Below, piece by piece: positions 43,201-58,200 of a stretch of DNA of 64,000 bases. A model generated the notes under the pieces. The model did no database searches, was not told the DNA's origin, and was given only the letters and a program-made list of their open reading frames with translations. The DNA lies in NCBI GenBank assembly GCA_013339765.2, contig CM023449.1, forward strand, positions 20,892,888-20,956,887. Direction: 5' to 3'. How positions within the stretch are numbered: position 1 is the stretch's first letter; each line of letters starts with the position of its first letter. The position numbers and the translations under genes are program-made. The DNA comes from Haemaphysalis longicornis (lineage: Eukaryota > Arthropoda > Arachnida > Ixodida > Ixodidae).

Positions 43201-46200
43201 GGGTAGGCAGGGTCGCTTGTCAACGCGTCCTGGTTCCCCTCGGCAAAGATGCCTCGACTTAAGTCCAAGCTCATAAAGGTGAAATCCTACTATTTGCAGT
43301 CTCTGTTTAATTGAAATGTGCGCAAGGTTGGTGGGAGAAAAGAGATCGAAATATGTGGCGTTCAGTCTCAAAACGATCACACGAGAATCGCATGAGATTG
43401 CTTTGCTTCGCTCTAGCTGGTAGCAACGGCTGCAGGCTCGCGATATGCTGCGTTAGGAGTTATTTAAAAATTTGCGTATCCAGTGTTTCGTTCAATGCTG
43501 GAAGACAGCCCTATCAATGAAATCTGACCTTCCCGTGGTGCTGGAGACGAATCACTACCGTTCGCAAGTTTTCATCCCACTACCCAGCTACATTCAAGAA
43601 CCTCCCCAAGTGTCTTGTCCTGTCTTTCGACAACTGGTCTTGTTATACTCGCATTCCACTTTTTCTCTGTTCTTACGGAGACTGCGACGCATATTGACGT
43701 TCCATCGTGGCTGTGCTGGCTGATGCCGTCGCCCATGCAGTGTTCGGAATAAGTAGGCCAACCGAGACCGATGAACGCGTACAGTGCAACAAGTTTGGTT
43801 TGCACGCACACTTCCCGTACAAAGCAGCGTTCGCGACGTGCCAACTGACCGCACAGGTCGACGTAGACGAGCGCGCTGAGCACGACGGCCATGGGCCCCG
43901 GCGGAGGCCAAGGCGTGGGCTCCACCATGACGGGCACGATGGGCTTGCGCAGCACGTCGGCCAGGCTCAGCTCTCTCGCGCATGTCGACGAAGAGGCGTA
44001 CCGGGGCGTCAGGCAGCACAGAACCACCTGCGCGTGGTAGGTACACCCGCATTCCCAACGACACTAAAGCGCACATGCACACGTACTCGTTATGCATACA
44101 CGTTCGTCTGCAAAAAGAAAACGTTTAAAGAAATACACGCGCGTTGATTTGCGCCATTGTTATGGCTCGGCAGCTGTAGTATTGATAGCATCAAAATACG
44201 TTCCTTCAGTGGCGAAGTTTGCGTGCGTAAAGTCGAAAATTCGGTAGCGTTGACCCACACAGGGTGCTACAGTCTTGTGTGTGTCGACTAACGCCCTGTG
44301 TGTGCCTGCTTTCCTTGTCTTCGTCTCGGTCTACGCAACTGATCTTGTGCAATGCGTTATCACCAGGCCCAAACCAGCCCTCTCCTGCGCAAAATGTCTG
44401 CACATGTTGGCCTAAGTGCGCGCATACAGTCACGTGTATAACAATACCTTGGCCCTGCTGATGCCCTCGTAGATCTTGCCGTAGAGCGAGTCGCCCCCGC
44501 CCACTTGTCCCACGTCCATCCAGCAGGGAAAACCCGAGAACTCCAGGTGCTGCCGGATGTTGAGCACCACCTCCTGGGCGTCCCACTGGTAGCTGATGAA
44601 CACCGGCGGCGCCAGTGATTCGGGCTCTGCGCGGCACGTACACACACCGACGCTTGTTTCATGCTACAGTGACGCCGCGGTTGCTGATAGGAGATCTTGC
44701 CGCACGCGCAAGAAGCTCGCAAATTCACTGTGATCTGTAACGTCGGCACAGCTTTTAAGCCAGCCTTCTTGGTCGCCCATTTCCCGTTGAAGATGTCAAC
44801 TCCTGGTGTCAGTTCAAGCACCCCATAATGGACCCCATCATAGAGGAGGAACGTAAATGTGCTATGTCGGATCACTTAAGGGACAACGACATGTCTGATC
44901 CTTTTCCTAAAAACGTACACCCGCAACACAATGCGGGTAGACGCGGAACACGGGCTGTGGCACTGCTCCGGCAGATCGGCTCCCTTCAAACGGTCAGCTT
45001 CGTGGATGCAGCTCAGTACGGGCGCACATCTAGCTCCGTCGCAATGGTAGTTAATAACGAAGTCCAGAAGTCCAGATCACTTGCGCAACCACCACCAGAG
45101 GCTCCATCCCGGCTAAGGCGGAGCAGGCAGCGATCACTTTGGCACTCCTAGACGAAGACAGAACTCAAATCTTCACTGATTCGAGGGCGGGGGTCAGGGC
45201 ATACGCCTCTGGATCCATCGCCGTAGAAGCTTATAGAATCCTCGTCGGTAGAGTACTCCATCCACACACTATCACGTGGTTCCCGGCACATATCGACTCC
45301 AAGCTCGAATCCCTCGCCAATCTCAACGACATCGCACACGACTAAGCGCGCGCACTAACCCACCGCGCGGACACGAATGCGAATCGAGGTCTTGTTGAAC
45401 CTAGGATTGTCGAGTTCCGAGACATACTTTACAACTTTACTGAGGTAACTAAGCACTACTACCTTGGCAGGAGAGTCTACTCTCCTACCCATGGGAAACA
45501 AAACAGACCACAGGCTATCACACTGTGCATGCTTCAGACAGGATCGTATCCAAACGTGGCTTTATTTCACTCCATCAATCCAGACGGCTATGGTCCGGAC
45601 TTCCCGAGATGTGGACAGAAAAGTAATTTAGAACACATGCTCTGGGGATGGCCCTCGTTACAGAGAGGCCCGAATAGCTGCACCGAAGAAGAGTGGAGCT
45701 CTGCGCTACGAACCTACTAGTTTTCATGTCAGTTATGGGCTGTCCAGAGAGCCCACGATGCGTCGGTGAAGCTCGGACTTCCCGTCCCAACGTGGGAGTG
45801 GCCCGCGGCTTCGTCACCCCCCTGACAAGGGGGTCATCGGAGTCTTTCAGGACCACCAACAAAGTTCCTTCTCTGTCTGTCTGTTAGCGTTGCGGTAGCG
45901 AGCTGTCATGTTATCTATTTGGGAGGCAAACTAAAACAGTTTAAAGGGCTGCGCCAAACAGGAGCGTACCCATTTCGTCCTGTATGAGCTTGGCCACGTC
46001 CTGCCGGCCCATCTGCTGCAGGCACGAGATGAGCACGTCGATGCAGTAGCGCGTGGCACCGTTGCTCTCGCGCCAGTCTCGCAGCAGCGCCACGCCCGGA
46101 CTGGCCTCCTCCACGAAGCGGCTCAGCTCCTTGTCCGTGTAGCCTGCGGCGCGCATGCGTCGACAGGCCACGCCAGGCTCACTCACTTAGAACGTCTAAG

Positions 46201-49200
46201 GCGCGCACGTTTCGATTGTGTTGGAAAAGCATGCATCGAATGGCAGATTTATCAGCGATTTTATTGCGCGTCTGTACGATCTTACAGCGGGGCACTTTTC
46301 CGGGATAGGAGCGACTGACATGCTATAAAAAATCCGCTTACGTACAGTCTTTGTCTAAAGTTTCTAGACAAAAGGACCATTACATAGGCTAGGAAATTAT
46401 AACAGAACCTCGCTGTGATCAGCTTTCCACAAGTTTAGACTATGACAAAGTAAAATGATTTGGTAGTTTTCAGGAGTGGAATACTTCATTTGCAATGAAG
46501 ACTTGATGTTAGACATTGAATTCTTTCAGGTATACTGGCAGTCACAGTGGCGCAGAAGATTTTGACAAAGTCTGTACCTCTTTGCCCATATCAGCCACAA
46601 AGAGGCGAAATAGTTTGGACACTATAAAGATCTCATCAGCAGGATAATGAGCTGGAACAGTGAGGAGTCTTCAGAATTCGTTCAAGAAATATGTGGGCGG
46701 GTAACACTGGACGCAGGGATGGGTGGTAAGCCATGGTGTTTTGAGGAGAACTGCTGCCGTCTCTTGCACTTAGGCAGAACTCGGTCGCTCGTAAAAGTGA
46801 AAAAAAAGGAAGAAGCAGAGATGACGAAGCTGGGGAAGGTACCGAGCCTCTTTGCGAGTGCCAGCCAGTCGCGTCCAGTGTTGGCGGACTCGAGGAGCCT
46901 GGCGGCGTCACGCAGCCAGGGCGGCTCCTCCCAGCCGAAGGCCGAGAACCCCATTGGCGGCTGGTCGGCGTCCCAAACAGCAGTGGCGCTAGAGGCACGC
47001 CTTGCGTCGGCGCCTATCGGGAAAGAAAGATAAGGGGAGAACAGCGACAATTATTCGCTGGCCCATCCGAAGATCTCTTTCGCCGCACTGTTCAGACTGT
47101 TTTTTTGCTTTAGTTAGGTATTTTGCTTCAGCTACTGGAAGTTCTAACTCACAGCCACTGTCGGTGTGGGCAACTGCATTCTATAAAGTATAGTGGTGCC
47201 AGGAGGGGGTAATTTCGTAAGTTAGTGACATTTGACAGTCAGTGAAGGGGACGCGGTCTATGAAGCCTTATCACCCACGCAACGACAGACAGAGGAAGGG
47301 AGGGCGGGGAGATTGGGGAGAGTAAACACTAGACTTCAAAACAAATTCGCGTTCGCGCCCCTTTTTCTGTGGTCGTTCATAGTTGCTTTAGACGCGAAAA
47401 CACAACACTGCGGTGGCGTGTTGGGTATGCACTTACTGTATCCTCTCATCCCGTGAACTGTGGCGTACGGGAAGTGCCGCCTCACGAATTCCGTCTGGAC
47501 TCGTCTGTAGTCGCAGTACACAACCTGCGTAGGCAATCAGCGGTGTGACACGTAGAGATCGGTACACACCTGTTCCGAAGGCTCAATGTTAGTGTATAGT
47601 GCAAATATATTCAAGAAGCTAACACAGGAGTCGATGAAAACAGAAGGGAAACATCCCTACGGTTTCTGTGCCGAATTTTCTTACTTCTCAGTCACATGCT
47701 TACACATTTGGGGCGTTCCTATGAGGCTTCATAATCATTAAATCTGTAAAAACTTGACGCAGCTTGCACAAGTGGTGCAAGGCTGGAAAAACAGCATATC
47801 TGGGGGTCACCCTAGCTCCTTCTTCCCACACTGACAGCGGACCCCAGAAGAGAGGGAGCAGCCGGACCCCAGCAGTGCAAAGGTGTTTTGGATGGCAATG
47901 TATACGCAATGATCATCAAGGAATGCACAGTGTTTATTCAGTAGCAATCACCGTCATTCCTTTCGTCGTCGTCGTCGTCGAACGCCACAGCCACGCAGGC
48001 AAAATCTTCTTGTACCGCATCCTCGCCTCGGTAGACATCCACTTCTTCAGCTGCTCCGGCGGCAGCCACCACGTTTGGATTATGAAGGTATGGCTTGACA
48101 GATTCGCCGTTGTCGTCCTCATCGTGACGGACCCGCGGTGCGCCGATCGCTACACGATGACGGCGACGAATGCGGTAGCTTCTCACGTGCCGCAAGCCCA
48201 CACGCAACAGCCTGGATGAGGCCAGGCGCTCCTCACGGGGCGCTCGTTCTCATGTGCTCTGTATTGTTTTCTGCTAAAACCACTGCGCGAAGGTGGTACC
48301 AGACTCCTAGCGCCGGTTTTTTCTTTTGTTTTGTTTGCAAACGCCCATGGAACAATATCAAGCTTAAACAGCTCTTCTGTTTAAAAATGCACACTATTCA
48401 CATTCGCTGGAAATTTCTTGAGCAGCACTGAGAGAGAACACAGTGACAGGGGGTATAAGCTTGGTCTATTTCATTACCATGTTTAGGTCACAGACCAGGT
48501 CCTGGGGTATTGGGGGCAATTTACCCGCATTTTCAACGAAAAAATAGAGCCGGACAGTTCCGCTTCCGCCACATCATCCTCCCCGCCAATTCGCTGTCGT
48601 CGGTCCGCGAGGTGACTGGTGATTTCACGGAGATTTCAAATGGGGGAGAAGAGCGAAAACGACCGTTTGTCGAGATTTTCGCACGCTAAAGATCCCCAGG
48701 GAGTCAGAATTAATCCCAACCCCTCCACTACGGCGCGCCTAGTAGTCCGGGAGTAGCTTCGGAGCGTTAACCCAACCCCCTTTTTCTTGAAGATGATTGG
48801 TAGGGCTTCTAGCGCGTCCAGTGTGTAAATCCTGCGCGGGAACGTTCAAATGTATGCATTACATAAAATGAGGGACAAGTTTAAATTTTGAAGATTACAA
48901 GAACACCTTGCAAATCACTGTTACGTCATTACGGTAGCTCACAAGGCGGCCGCGAACTGCGCCCGCTGTTTTTTGTTCGGTGGAATTTTACGGATAAAAT
49001 CAGCTTCAACAAAAAGCTTCCCATTCTTAAAACACTGATTACATCATGACACGCTCCGATATGTGCGAGGCATGCACAGTTGGACTACCCAGTCGACTGC
49101 GGAGGCCCTATGACAAAATGGGTGCTCTCAGGCGAAAGTAACTGGCAGGGCCTATTCGTCCGCTGAATAGTCGAACTTTATAATTATTGTGCCGTCGAAC

Positions 49201-52200
49201 GCGGCGATACTATAGGTTATGAGACGCGCCGTAGTGGAAGGCTCCGGGTTAATTTTGATCCCCTGGGGATCTTTAACCTGCCCCGATATCTCGAACACAT
49301 GGGCGTTTTAGGGGTGAAGAACCTTAGAGACTCGGGCTGTCGGCGTCTCCTGTCGTCTCACCTAGTCACGCTACTAAAACACCGGGACACTCGTTTTCCA
49401 TACTAAAATAACACACCGGGACTGTCGTTTTCCAACGCCTCGCGCTGGAAAGTTTCATCTCCATGGGTAAAAACTGCGACGTGTGACACGAAGACTGCTT
49501 ACGGCCAGTCTGCCTCTCATTTAATTGCTTAAATCCGGTTCAACGCAAGAGAGGTCGCCACCGCCTCGGCATGCGCGCGATTGCTCCTACCACTGGCGCT
49601 TCTCCGGTGCCCAATCAGCCCGCGCCATGTGGAAAGAGAGAGACTTACAATCTTTGAATACCCTTATACACTGTATACTTCGCCCCTCCCTATGCTTCAC
49701 GTCAGTGGAAGATGGCCCGGGAGTTTTGCTTTTCGCCTCTATCAGGAATGCGGCCGCCGCGGCCGGGAATCGAACCCGCGTCTTTGGGCTCAGCAACACA
49801 ATGCCTTAGCCACTGAGCCACCACGGCGGGTAATAGTCCAAGGATGGGTTATATTCGTAACCTGAACTGCACATTACAGTACGAAGTAAAGCTTACAGGA
49901 GTTCGTTTCAGCGTCCCTTCAAGGTGTACCGTCTGACCTTTCTGTGCAGGCATTCGTCGAGGGGCAGGAAGTGTAGACAGGCCTGCTCCTGGCAGTCCTT
50001 GGAACAGTGCTGGGCGCAGGGAACCGACTTGCAGGGACACGCGACGAAGCACTTGAAGCAGAGCCGATTGTACCACAGCTCTCGGAGCGCCTCGATCTCG
50101 GCCTCGATCAGGTGGACCACCTGTGAGGGGGAGTGTAGCATTATGCTTCAGCACGGTTGGTGACAGATCTAAGCATTCCCAGCTGGCATTCGGATTACGT
50201 GTCCAGTACCCAAAAAGCGTTTACTTCGGCACTGTGCGCATGCGGGTTCGTATGTCGATGAGAATCCAAAGTGCACTCGTGTGTTGTGCAACTGCCAAGG
50301 GTGATCTTACGAGGTGAGTTCATTTCTGGTCCGACTACTCCGCATGCAAGAGCGCAGGGCGAAATCCGCAGCTAACAGCATGCATCATCACAAGTTCCTA
50401 GCGCTACGCTGAACCAAAAAGAGGAATTGATGAGCAGAAAACGCCCGCCAAATGTGTGCCGTCTCTCCTGTCTATCATCGGATTACTACCGGATACGCCC
50501 CCAAAGGGAAAGCCTGTTCACAGCCTCTTCTGGTAGCAGTTTTCCGCGCGTAATCCTGATTATCCAAGGGGAATAAAATCAAAAGATTTGTACTTTGTAC
50601 GTAAGTCATGTTACGTACAAGATTGTACAGAAGGATGTACCGAAGTCGAACTGCATAGGGACCTACAGTTAAAGGGGGGGAAAACTTGCTAGTTCTTGAG
50701 AACTGCGCAGGGCTCCGGCCTGTTTCCTTGGTTATTCACTAATCGTGGCGGAGGAACAAGGCACTGGCAATAAGTTTCCGACAAAGCGCTGAAAATAATT
50801 GGAAGCGCTGCCAAGAAAAGTGTCAGAACGTGAACAGGGCTCGAAAAAACTGTGGTTGATTCCTCTGTCATAGGAATCGGTAAAACACGAAAGTGAAATG
50901 TGCAGGGAAATCTGCAGTGGAATGAGCATGATTTGCGGGTCCGCGGCAGTCTTTTGGGTGTGCTTGGCAAGCGATGCCCTGCTGGCGGGTCACTTAGGTT
51001 GCTTCGACTGGCGTCATTTCCGTGACGGATATGACTACAGTGAAATCTTGGTGTATCCCTGCATAAAACACTTTCATGTTAAAATGTAAAACTCGAAAAC
51101 GAACAACCATAAGTATAACGTACTGCAGCAGGGTTTGTAGTTGGACAAGTTGGTACATAATTTAACGAAACGGCGCGATGCTGTCCCGTGTCCCGATGCG
51201 ATGCTGTCCCTTTGTCCCGTGCATCACGCTGTTTCGTTAAATAACATATTATTTAGTACTAAAGGTTGCTTCCCCGCAAGAAAGCCGCGTGTGCAGGGGT
51301 GCACCCTTTACAGGCCACTTGCTTCGCTGTATTGGCGTCACTTCCGCGGCGGATATGACGTCGGTGAAATCGTTGTGTATCCAGGCATAACACACTTTAG
51401 TGTTAAAAACGTGTTTCCAATTTGACTTGCTTAAAATGATACCTTTTCACAAATGCTGGGTTGCGGGATTCCACCCATCCAGTTTTCCATCGTGCTTGTT
51501 CTCTGTATAACGACCTGCAAAATAAAAAAAGTGAGATTGGTGCATGGCAAATAGCGTGCGTTCTCTTGCGATACAGAGAAGTTCAAAGTATCGGTGTGGC
51601 ACAGCGGTTTCGTAAACTGGTTTCGCACAGTGCCCGGTTGTAAACAGTGATACGTTTTGAGCGCTGACCACAGCCGGCAGCGTTTCACGAATAAAATAAC
51701 GTTTTTTGATGTGGCTGTTCCCCTAGAATACTGATCTAACTGATGTAGTTTCTTAGTGAATCTTTTTCGGATAAAGACAGGTGCACTTCCGTATCTTTTG
51801 AGGTGTCGTGAGTCCGTGTTATCTATGGCATTACCACTCTCGCTCTGCTGTGGTGCAAATCCGCTTATTTTCTCTTCCGCATATCTTGCCGTCTGTGGAC
51901 CCATTCCCCCAGATGCCAGACTGCGAGCACTGCGTAAAACGCTGGGCAGCTTAGACTCACGAGGTGATCGGCAAGCTACCTCTATCGATTACTACGTCAC
52001 CCTAAGGACCGATTTATTCGATTAATAAAGTTTGTTTCTCCACCTTTCTCCTGTGTTTCCTTTTTTTCCCTCGACGCCCGTGGCAAGGCCTGATGGTTGC
52101 TCTCCTTCAACTGTCCGGCGTGGCTTACGTTTTGTTGAATGCCGTGAGTAAGCCATGTGCAATTTAGCGCGCCACTACCCTGTGCGCGCGTGCTAAAAGT

Positions 52201-55200
52201 TTGGTGTACTGCGGGGAAGCTTCGCGTGCTTGGCGGCAAAGCTCACCTTCCTCGGACAAGCTATGACACGCAGGAGCGTTTCCACCGAGCAGGCCCTTGC
52301 TGGGGCTGAATCACGCCCATCGGCACTGGCTGTTGAAAATTCCGGAACCAGCTGCTTCTAGCGGAGTCGTGTTGATACGTGAATCCGCGAGCGGGCGCCG
52401 CCTGCAGAGATCTCTCCTTTCCCCCACTCTCAGACTGACTTAGAAATATCGTTCTTGTGTGGCTGTACTTTGTTTGGACCGTGTGCAAAGAGCCCCAGAA
52501 GGCAGAGGAACCGTTGCCGCTTCTGTGTACGAATTCTCCCTCTCGTTGGTTCGCGTATGTCGACATTAGGGGCTGAACTATCCGCTCTACCGGTCGGCTC
52601 CATGCTGTTCCTGTACTGTTCCTGTTCATTTCTCGTCAAGAAGTAAACCAGTTAAATTTTGCTCTCGGCGCTTTGTCGTCAACACCAACGCAGCACTTCT
52701 GTTCGCCGCTCTTTCACGACGCCACCACTATATGATGGAGGCGAAGGAGCTCGGTACTGGGACGCCTTCGCCAATGTAACAGCCAACGACAAGGGACGCA
52801 TTTTATCGAAAGAGCCTGCTGCCGATGGAGAGACGCAATCTTATAACAATAACGGATGCGGTCTTCCGGATCATACCTGAATACGCCCCCTGTTCTGGCT
52901 AGGCGAGGTCTGGTGGAGCTTGAGCAGCAGGTCGTTGTCTCTGTCGAGGGGAATCGTGGCGAATTCGGAGGCGAACGAGGCTTCGCTCCAGTCGCACCAG
53001 CGCAGGAAGCGAACCACCAGGCGCGTGAAGAACCCCACTGAGGCAGGAGAAAAAACGACTGACGTCTTCATGAGCCCCGTCGAAACGCAATTCAGGTTGC
53101 TTTCTCGTATTGCGGTACAATAGCCACAAAAAGTCTGGAATGGCTACTACGATATTGTGCCCAACGGGCACGCGCACACACTGCGTCGTAATAACAATAA
53201 TAATAACACTATAATATTCACCATCACGGTGACCCTCCCTGCTCCTATTCATACCAGGACGAAAGCTTCTAATCTCTCCTAGCCTTCGATTTCCGAATCA
53301 CTTTTCTGCTACCGAATTTTCTCATTTTATCTATTTAGTAAGTTATCTATTATAACCGTACTTACACTTCCGACACTTGGCAGCTACTCTGCAACCCGGA
53401 TGGCCCACCTGTCACTGACACAAAATTTTCGTCTTACGTTTTTTGCTCGCTGCTAGGTGTGCCTACGAGCCCAGTAATCATAGAATGACCCATGGAACGG
53501 TCTATTGCAGCGTAATTATTTACAGCCTCGTTTACTTCCGTCAGTTGCGGTTTCGAACAAACTAACGCCTAGGCGGCTGCCATGACAGGAGGGCGCTCTC
53601 GTCGCACTCGCCTGGGCAGCATGACGTCAGACCCAAAACCATCACGTGAGGCGCAAAGCGGAGTAGTTAGCGCCAACAGCAGCCAGCGGCTTGGCTACGT
53701 CACGGGAGCCCTGACGTCGGCAGTTGCGGCCAAGTGCTCAACGCGTCATGCTGATGCCGCTGTCGAAAGGGTATTGGTTCTGAGCTCTCTCGTGCGTGCA
53801 AAAATTACAATTGATCTATAATATGTTATAATGGACGGTTACGGTTGAAACTTCCTCGGAGGTGTCTCCAGGTGCAAAGGAAGCAAAGTATTTACCTCAG
53901 CTCTGAAATTACGTCTCAGTACACATTTAACGGTAAATACCCGGACTGACTACACTTCTTCCCACTTGAGCCTGTTCCCTAATCGAAGGCATCTTTGCAC
54001 GTAACTCCCATCATTCTTCTACCTATGGCTCGTCGGGCTGGGAAAATGTTTCACTCAAGGTGCTCAGAAGGTCGCCCCGAGAGAGGAAGAGGTGCACTTC
54101 CAGAAAACGTTTTTTATGCGGGGCGCCCTCATTACCGAGCTACAGTGGCGGGGCGTCTACCTGGAACTCGGCGTAGTACACGTACATATGTTGCCACAAG
54201 TAATTGGAACAAGGATTTATGAATATAACAAAATATTTGTCTTACTGGCTTTATGAAAGCTACAACCGGTTTACAGGAAGCTTTTTCTATTAGAGCGGAC
54301 TCATTTAAACGCGTGCCAATGCAGCGAGGCGGTTTTCCGGAGGAAGAAATACCAATAAATTACCGAGACCGTGTTCCAATTACTTTTTCAGCACCTGTAC
54401 ATATACCTATATTTGTGAGCCCCTGTTCGTATAGAGTCAATACCTAACCGATACCGCTACACAGTCTCGGTGTTCTGAAAACTCAGCCATGGGTCATTTC
54501 ATTTAATAAAGTCATGTTTTGACTTTTAATTCCTCCGTTATGATTGGGCTAGCGGTGCGCAATTTCATGTCTGCATGATACCGTAAGTGCTCGCGCAATG
54601 ATCGCACTTTTTTTTTTGAAAAATTGATGTAAATTTAGAGGTGCGGTCATTACTCAGGGTAAATTTTTGGCAAACATTTCTTAGGCCAGAACACGCAAGC
54701 AAGTTGTGGTGGTGGTGGTGAAAAACGTTCTTTACTGAGCTAAAGGGGTAGGGAAAGGGGTGTGGTCAGCCTCCTTCGTCCAGGAGGCCGCAGGCCTGCG
54801 CTGCATCCGTGGCTCGTTGCACCAGAGCGAGTTGACGCTCCGGCGCCGAGCTGGTCAGCGCAGACTCCCACTGCTCAGGGGATGGGGATGGGATGGGGTG
54901 AGGGTGGCGGGGACAGGAGTATACTAGGTGGTAAGTTGAGAGTGGGATGTCACACTGTGGGCAATTGTAGGGTAACAGGGATGGGGAGATGTGGGACAGG
55001 ATGGTGTGGTTGTAGTATGTCTCGGTTTGCAGTCGCCGGTAGATATACGCTTGATGGTTGGAAAGAGTGTGATGAGGAGGTGGGTATATCCTTCTTGTGT
55101 TTGTGTAATGAGAGAGAATGGAGCTGTATGTGAGGTCGAGTGGGGTCAGTGCCTGTGGGACAGGTGGGGCTTGTCCGGTTCTTCCTGGCCTTGCTGTTGT

Positions 55201-58200
55201 ACGATAGTTCCCACGAACATAATACAAATAATAAATAGAAGCATAATAAAACAATTAAAGCCGTTCCACTCAATGCGAAAGCTCTCGGAAGTGCAGAGCA
55301 GTGATTCGCCATAATGGGCTGTACCGCCGTTATCCGCTTACTGCTACCACCCCATGCAATTCAAATTTGCCGCCTTCGCAATTCTCGCGCACCCCCTGCC
55401 TGAAACTGTGCCAGCGGGAGTTCTGTTCTCTTTGTGCTCTTCTCCCCGCACGTGCCGGCGTTGCACGGCCACATTTTGCGTTTACTGTCGTAAAAACCAA
55501 CCCAACGGGCGTCCTTAACTAAAAAAACGCGGGAGCTACTGGTTAATTACGTATATTTTTCCCCAAACGTACCTATAGTTTTCTTTGCGCTAAACAACGG
55601 GAAGATGTGTGACAAGCGCCAGCGTTTCGCGAGTTTCGAACGCTTATGACTATATAAACAGCTTGGCTTTCGAAGCCTCTGGGGTACACCGCAAACAACA
55701 GCGTTACCCCGGGACGCCGCCTTGGTGCTCTATATACTTGGGTCGAGCGAGCGACCTAGGACGACAAGGGGAGCGCCTAAAATACTCTGCAATTAAAACT
55801 CCGCACACCACCGCCAGCCGCTTCGCAAAGTGAGGCAAAATGCCGTGTTTTCATGAATTACCGAACGCGCCGGTACGAGTTTGCTGCGAGGTGACAACAG
55901 TTCGACCAATAAGTGGCTGCCACTGTTACAGTACGGGACATCAAAACAGACATGGCGGTTGACTCAGCAACCTAAGAGTGTTTTTTTTCTTTGGCTTATG
56001 AGTATATTATCTGCATTAAGTGAGAGTTTCTTCCTCATCAATATTGAACGCCTGCGCGCCGATATCGCTAATATCGGCAAGTCTCCCGCAATAACGTATC
56101 CATGTCCTCTTCGAAAGGGAAGGAAACAGGGACGCACGACCATCATCAGCTAGGTTTCGCACACATACGACATATTGCTAAGGTTCGTCCGGGGTGCGTT
56201 CACTGCGCGGGAAACAAAAAAAACTCCCCCCACCTCCCCGAAGGGGATCGTGCGGAAATGCGAATGCATTGGGTGCACCGATGAGTGCGCTGCTGCAAGC
56301 AATCACAGAGAGAGGCGCGCGCTCCACTGCATTTATATATATTTTTCCGAGCGCAGCGAGCGGAGAGAGGGTACGCGGAGAGGAGACCCGCGCAACACGC
56401 CCGCCCCGCGCGCGAGCTCTCTCCGGCGAGCTCCGCGATGCGAGCGCCCTCACACGCCCGAGCGCGCTCCTCCTTTCCACTCACTCTCCGCTACTCCGCC
56501 CGAGCTCCGCGATGCGAGCGCCCTCACACGCCGAGCGCGCTCCTCCTCTCCCCTTGCCCTCCGCTACTCCCGCCCGAGCTACCCCATGCTCCGGTTGCTA
56601 GGCGCGCCACAGCTGTTGCTAGGCGCACGCCAGCCAACGCACGACAACCCCCGACTAAGAAATGCATTCGCATTTAAAAAATCGAACTTGCACGACATAC
56701 TTAAAGGAGCCATGAAGAGAAAACAAAAGTTTGTTTTATTCGAAAGATTAGGTGTTTCATAGTACCCCAAGCGCTTTCCCGGAAGCAAATGATGCTTTAT
56801 TCACTGAGAAATAAGGCAATTTAAGCCAAAATTTTAAATCTCCCGCAAAAATTGAACATTCCGTGACGTGTACAATGACGTCATAGAGCCGGTCCATGAA
56901 ACAGATACTTAGTATGTCGACTCCATATAGCACCCACACGCGGGAGTCGATCGAGACATAGAGATAGATCGAGACGGCGGCCATTTTAAAAATACTAGTA
57001 AAACCTAGTGCACCCGCAGCCCTAGTCATGAAATCGCCTGAACCGGAGAACAAAACTCTCACCGAGGAGCTCGGGCTTGCATTTAACAACCTCACACCAC
57101 TTGAACGCTCAATGCTTCTAAGTGCACGAGCGGCAAGAGTTGTGGGATACGCGGTGGACGGGAAAGCGACCATTCCGCGATAGCCACAACAGACGAACGC
57201 CCAGCCGTCGGCACCGCTGCCACGACAGCCCCGTCGCGACGGACGAATACAGACTGGTACTTATGTGCCGTATTTTTATTACGGTTAATAATAGTTCAAT
57301 TTCAGTAGCAGTATCGCTTATGCCGGTTGGCCGGTGTCGTGTATGGAAAGCCGTTCGCGCGAGCTCTCTGCTTCGACCAGAAAGATACGAGCGTCAACGC
57401 GCGGTGTTTACGGCATTTATTCCCCCAAGGTCAGAGCGCCTCGAACCCGAAAATTCGTCTGCGCGACGGCGAGATGTCGAGCTCAGCCAGGCGGTTGTTT
57501 CGTACGCATTGGCGCACACGCTTGCGTGTTCGTTCGGAACTTCAACCGTTTACTCCACCGTTCTTTGCCAGAAAAAGAATGTGCAGTATGTTTCACGGGC
57601 ATTTAGCTCGCTATGCAAACTGTAAGCCCTGCCTAACATGCGTTTGCTTTTGCCGGCCTCCGCCAATCGCAGAGCATTCCCAAGTGACATCACAGGTTCT
57701 GTTGCGGAAAATGAGCTGGTGGGTCGCATGGTCATTTCCTTTTTTCCTAATTATGTAGCTTATTTGAGCGAAGTTTTCGTTATAAGTGGTGTCGTTATGG
57801 TTCTAACGAGACAATCTTTCGAATGAACAAAACTTGTGTTTTCTCTTCATGGCTCCTTTAAGGGGTGCGATCACTACGCGAGTGCGATCATTATGCCGGT
57901 AAATATGTTAGTTTGCGATTCCTCGGAAAAGTCTTGGGTGTGTCGGTTCACCTGGAAGTAAGCCAGCGAAGTCGATGAAGAACACGAGAGCGTCGCTCGT
58001 CGGTGCATTGCCCAGGGCCATAGATCGCGTCTGTGACGATGTCGCCAGCCACGGCACCACGCAGTAGATCTCATCCTCGTCGGCAAGAGAAACTTCCTGC
58101 GAAGCGTCACCCAAGGCTAGTTTTAACAACAGGTCCCTAAGCTACGTATTTCACGCGCTAAGATATGCTTTCGGAGGAAAAACGCGCATGCGCTGGGTGC

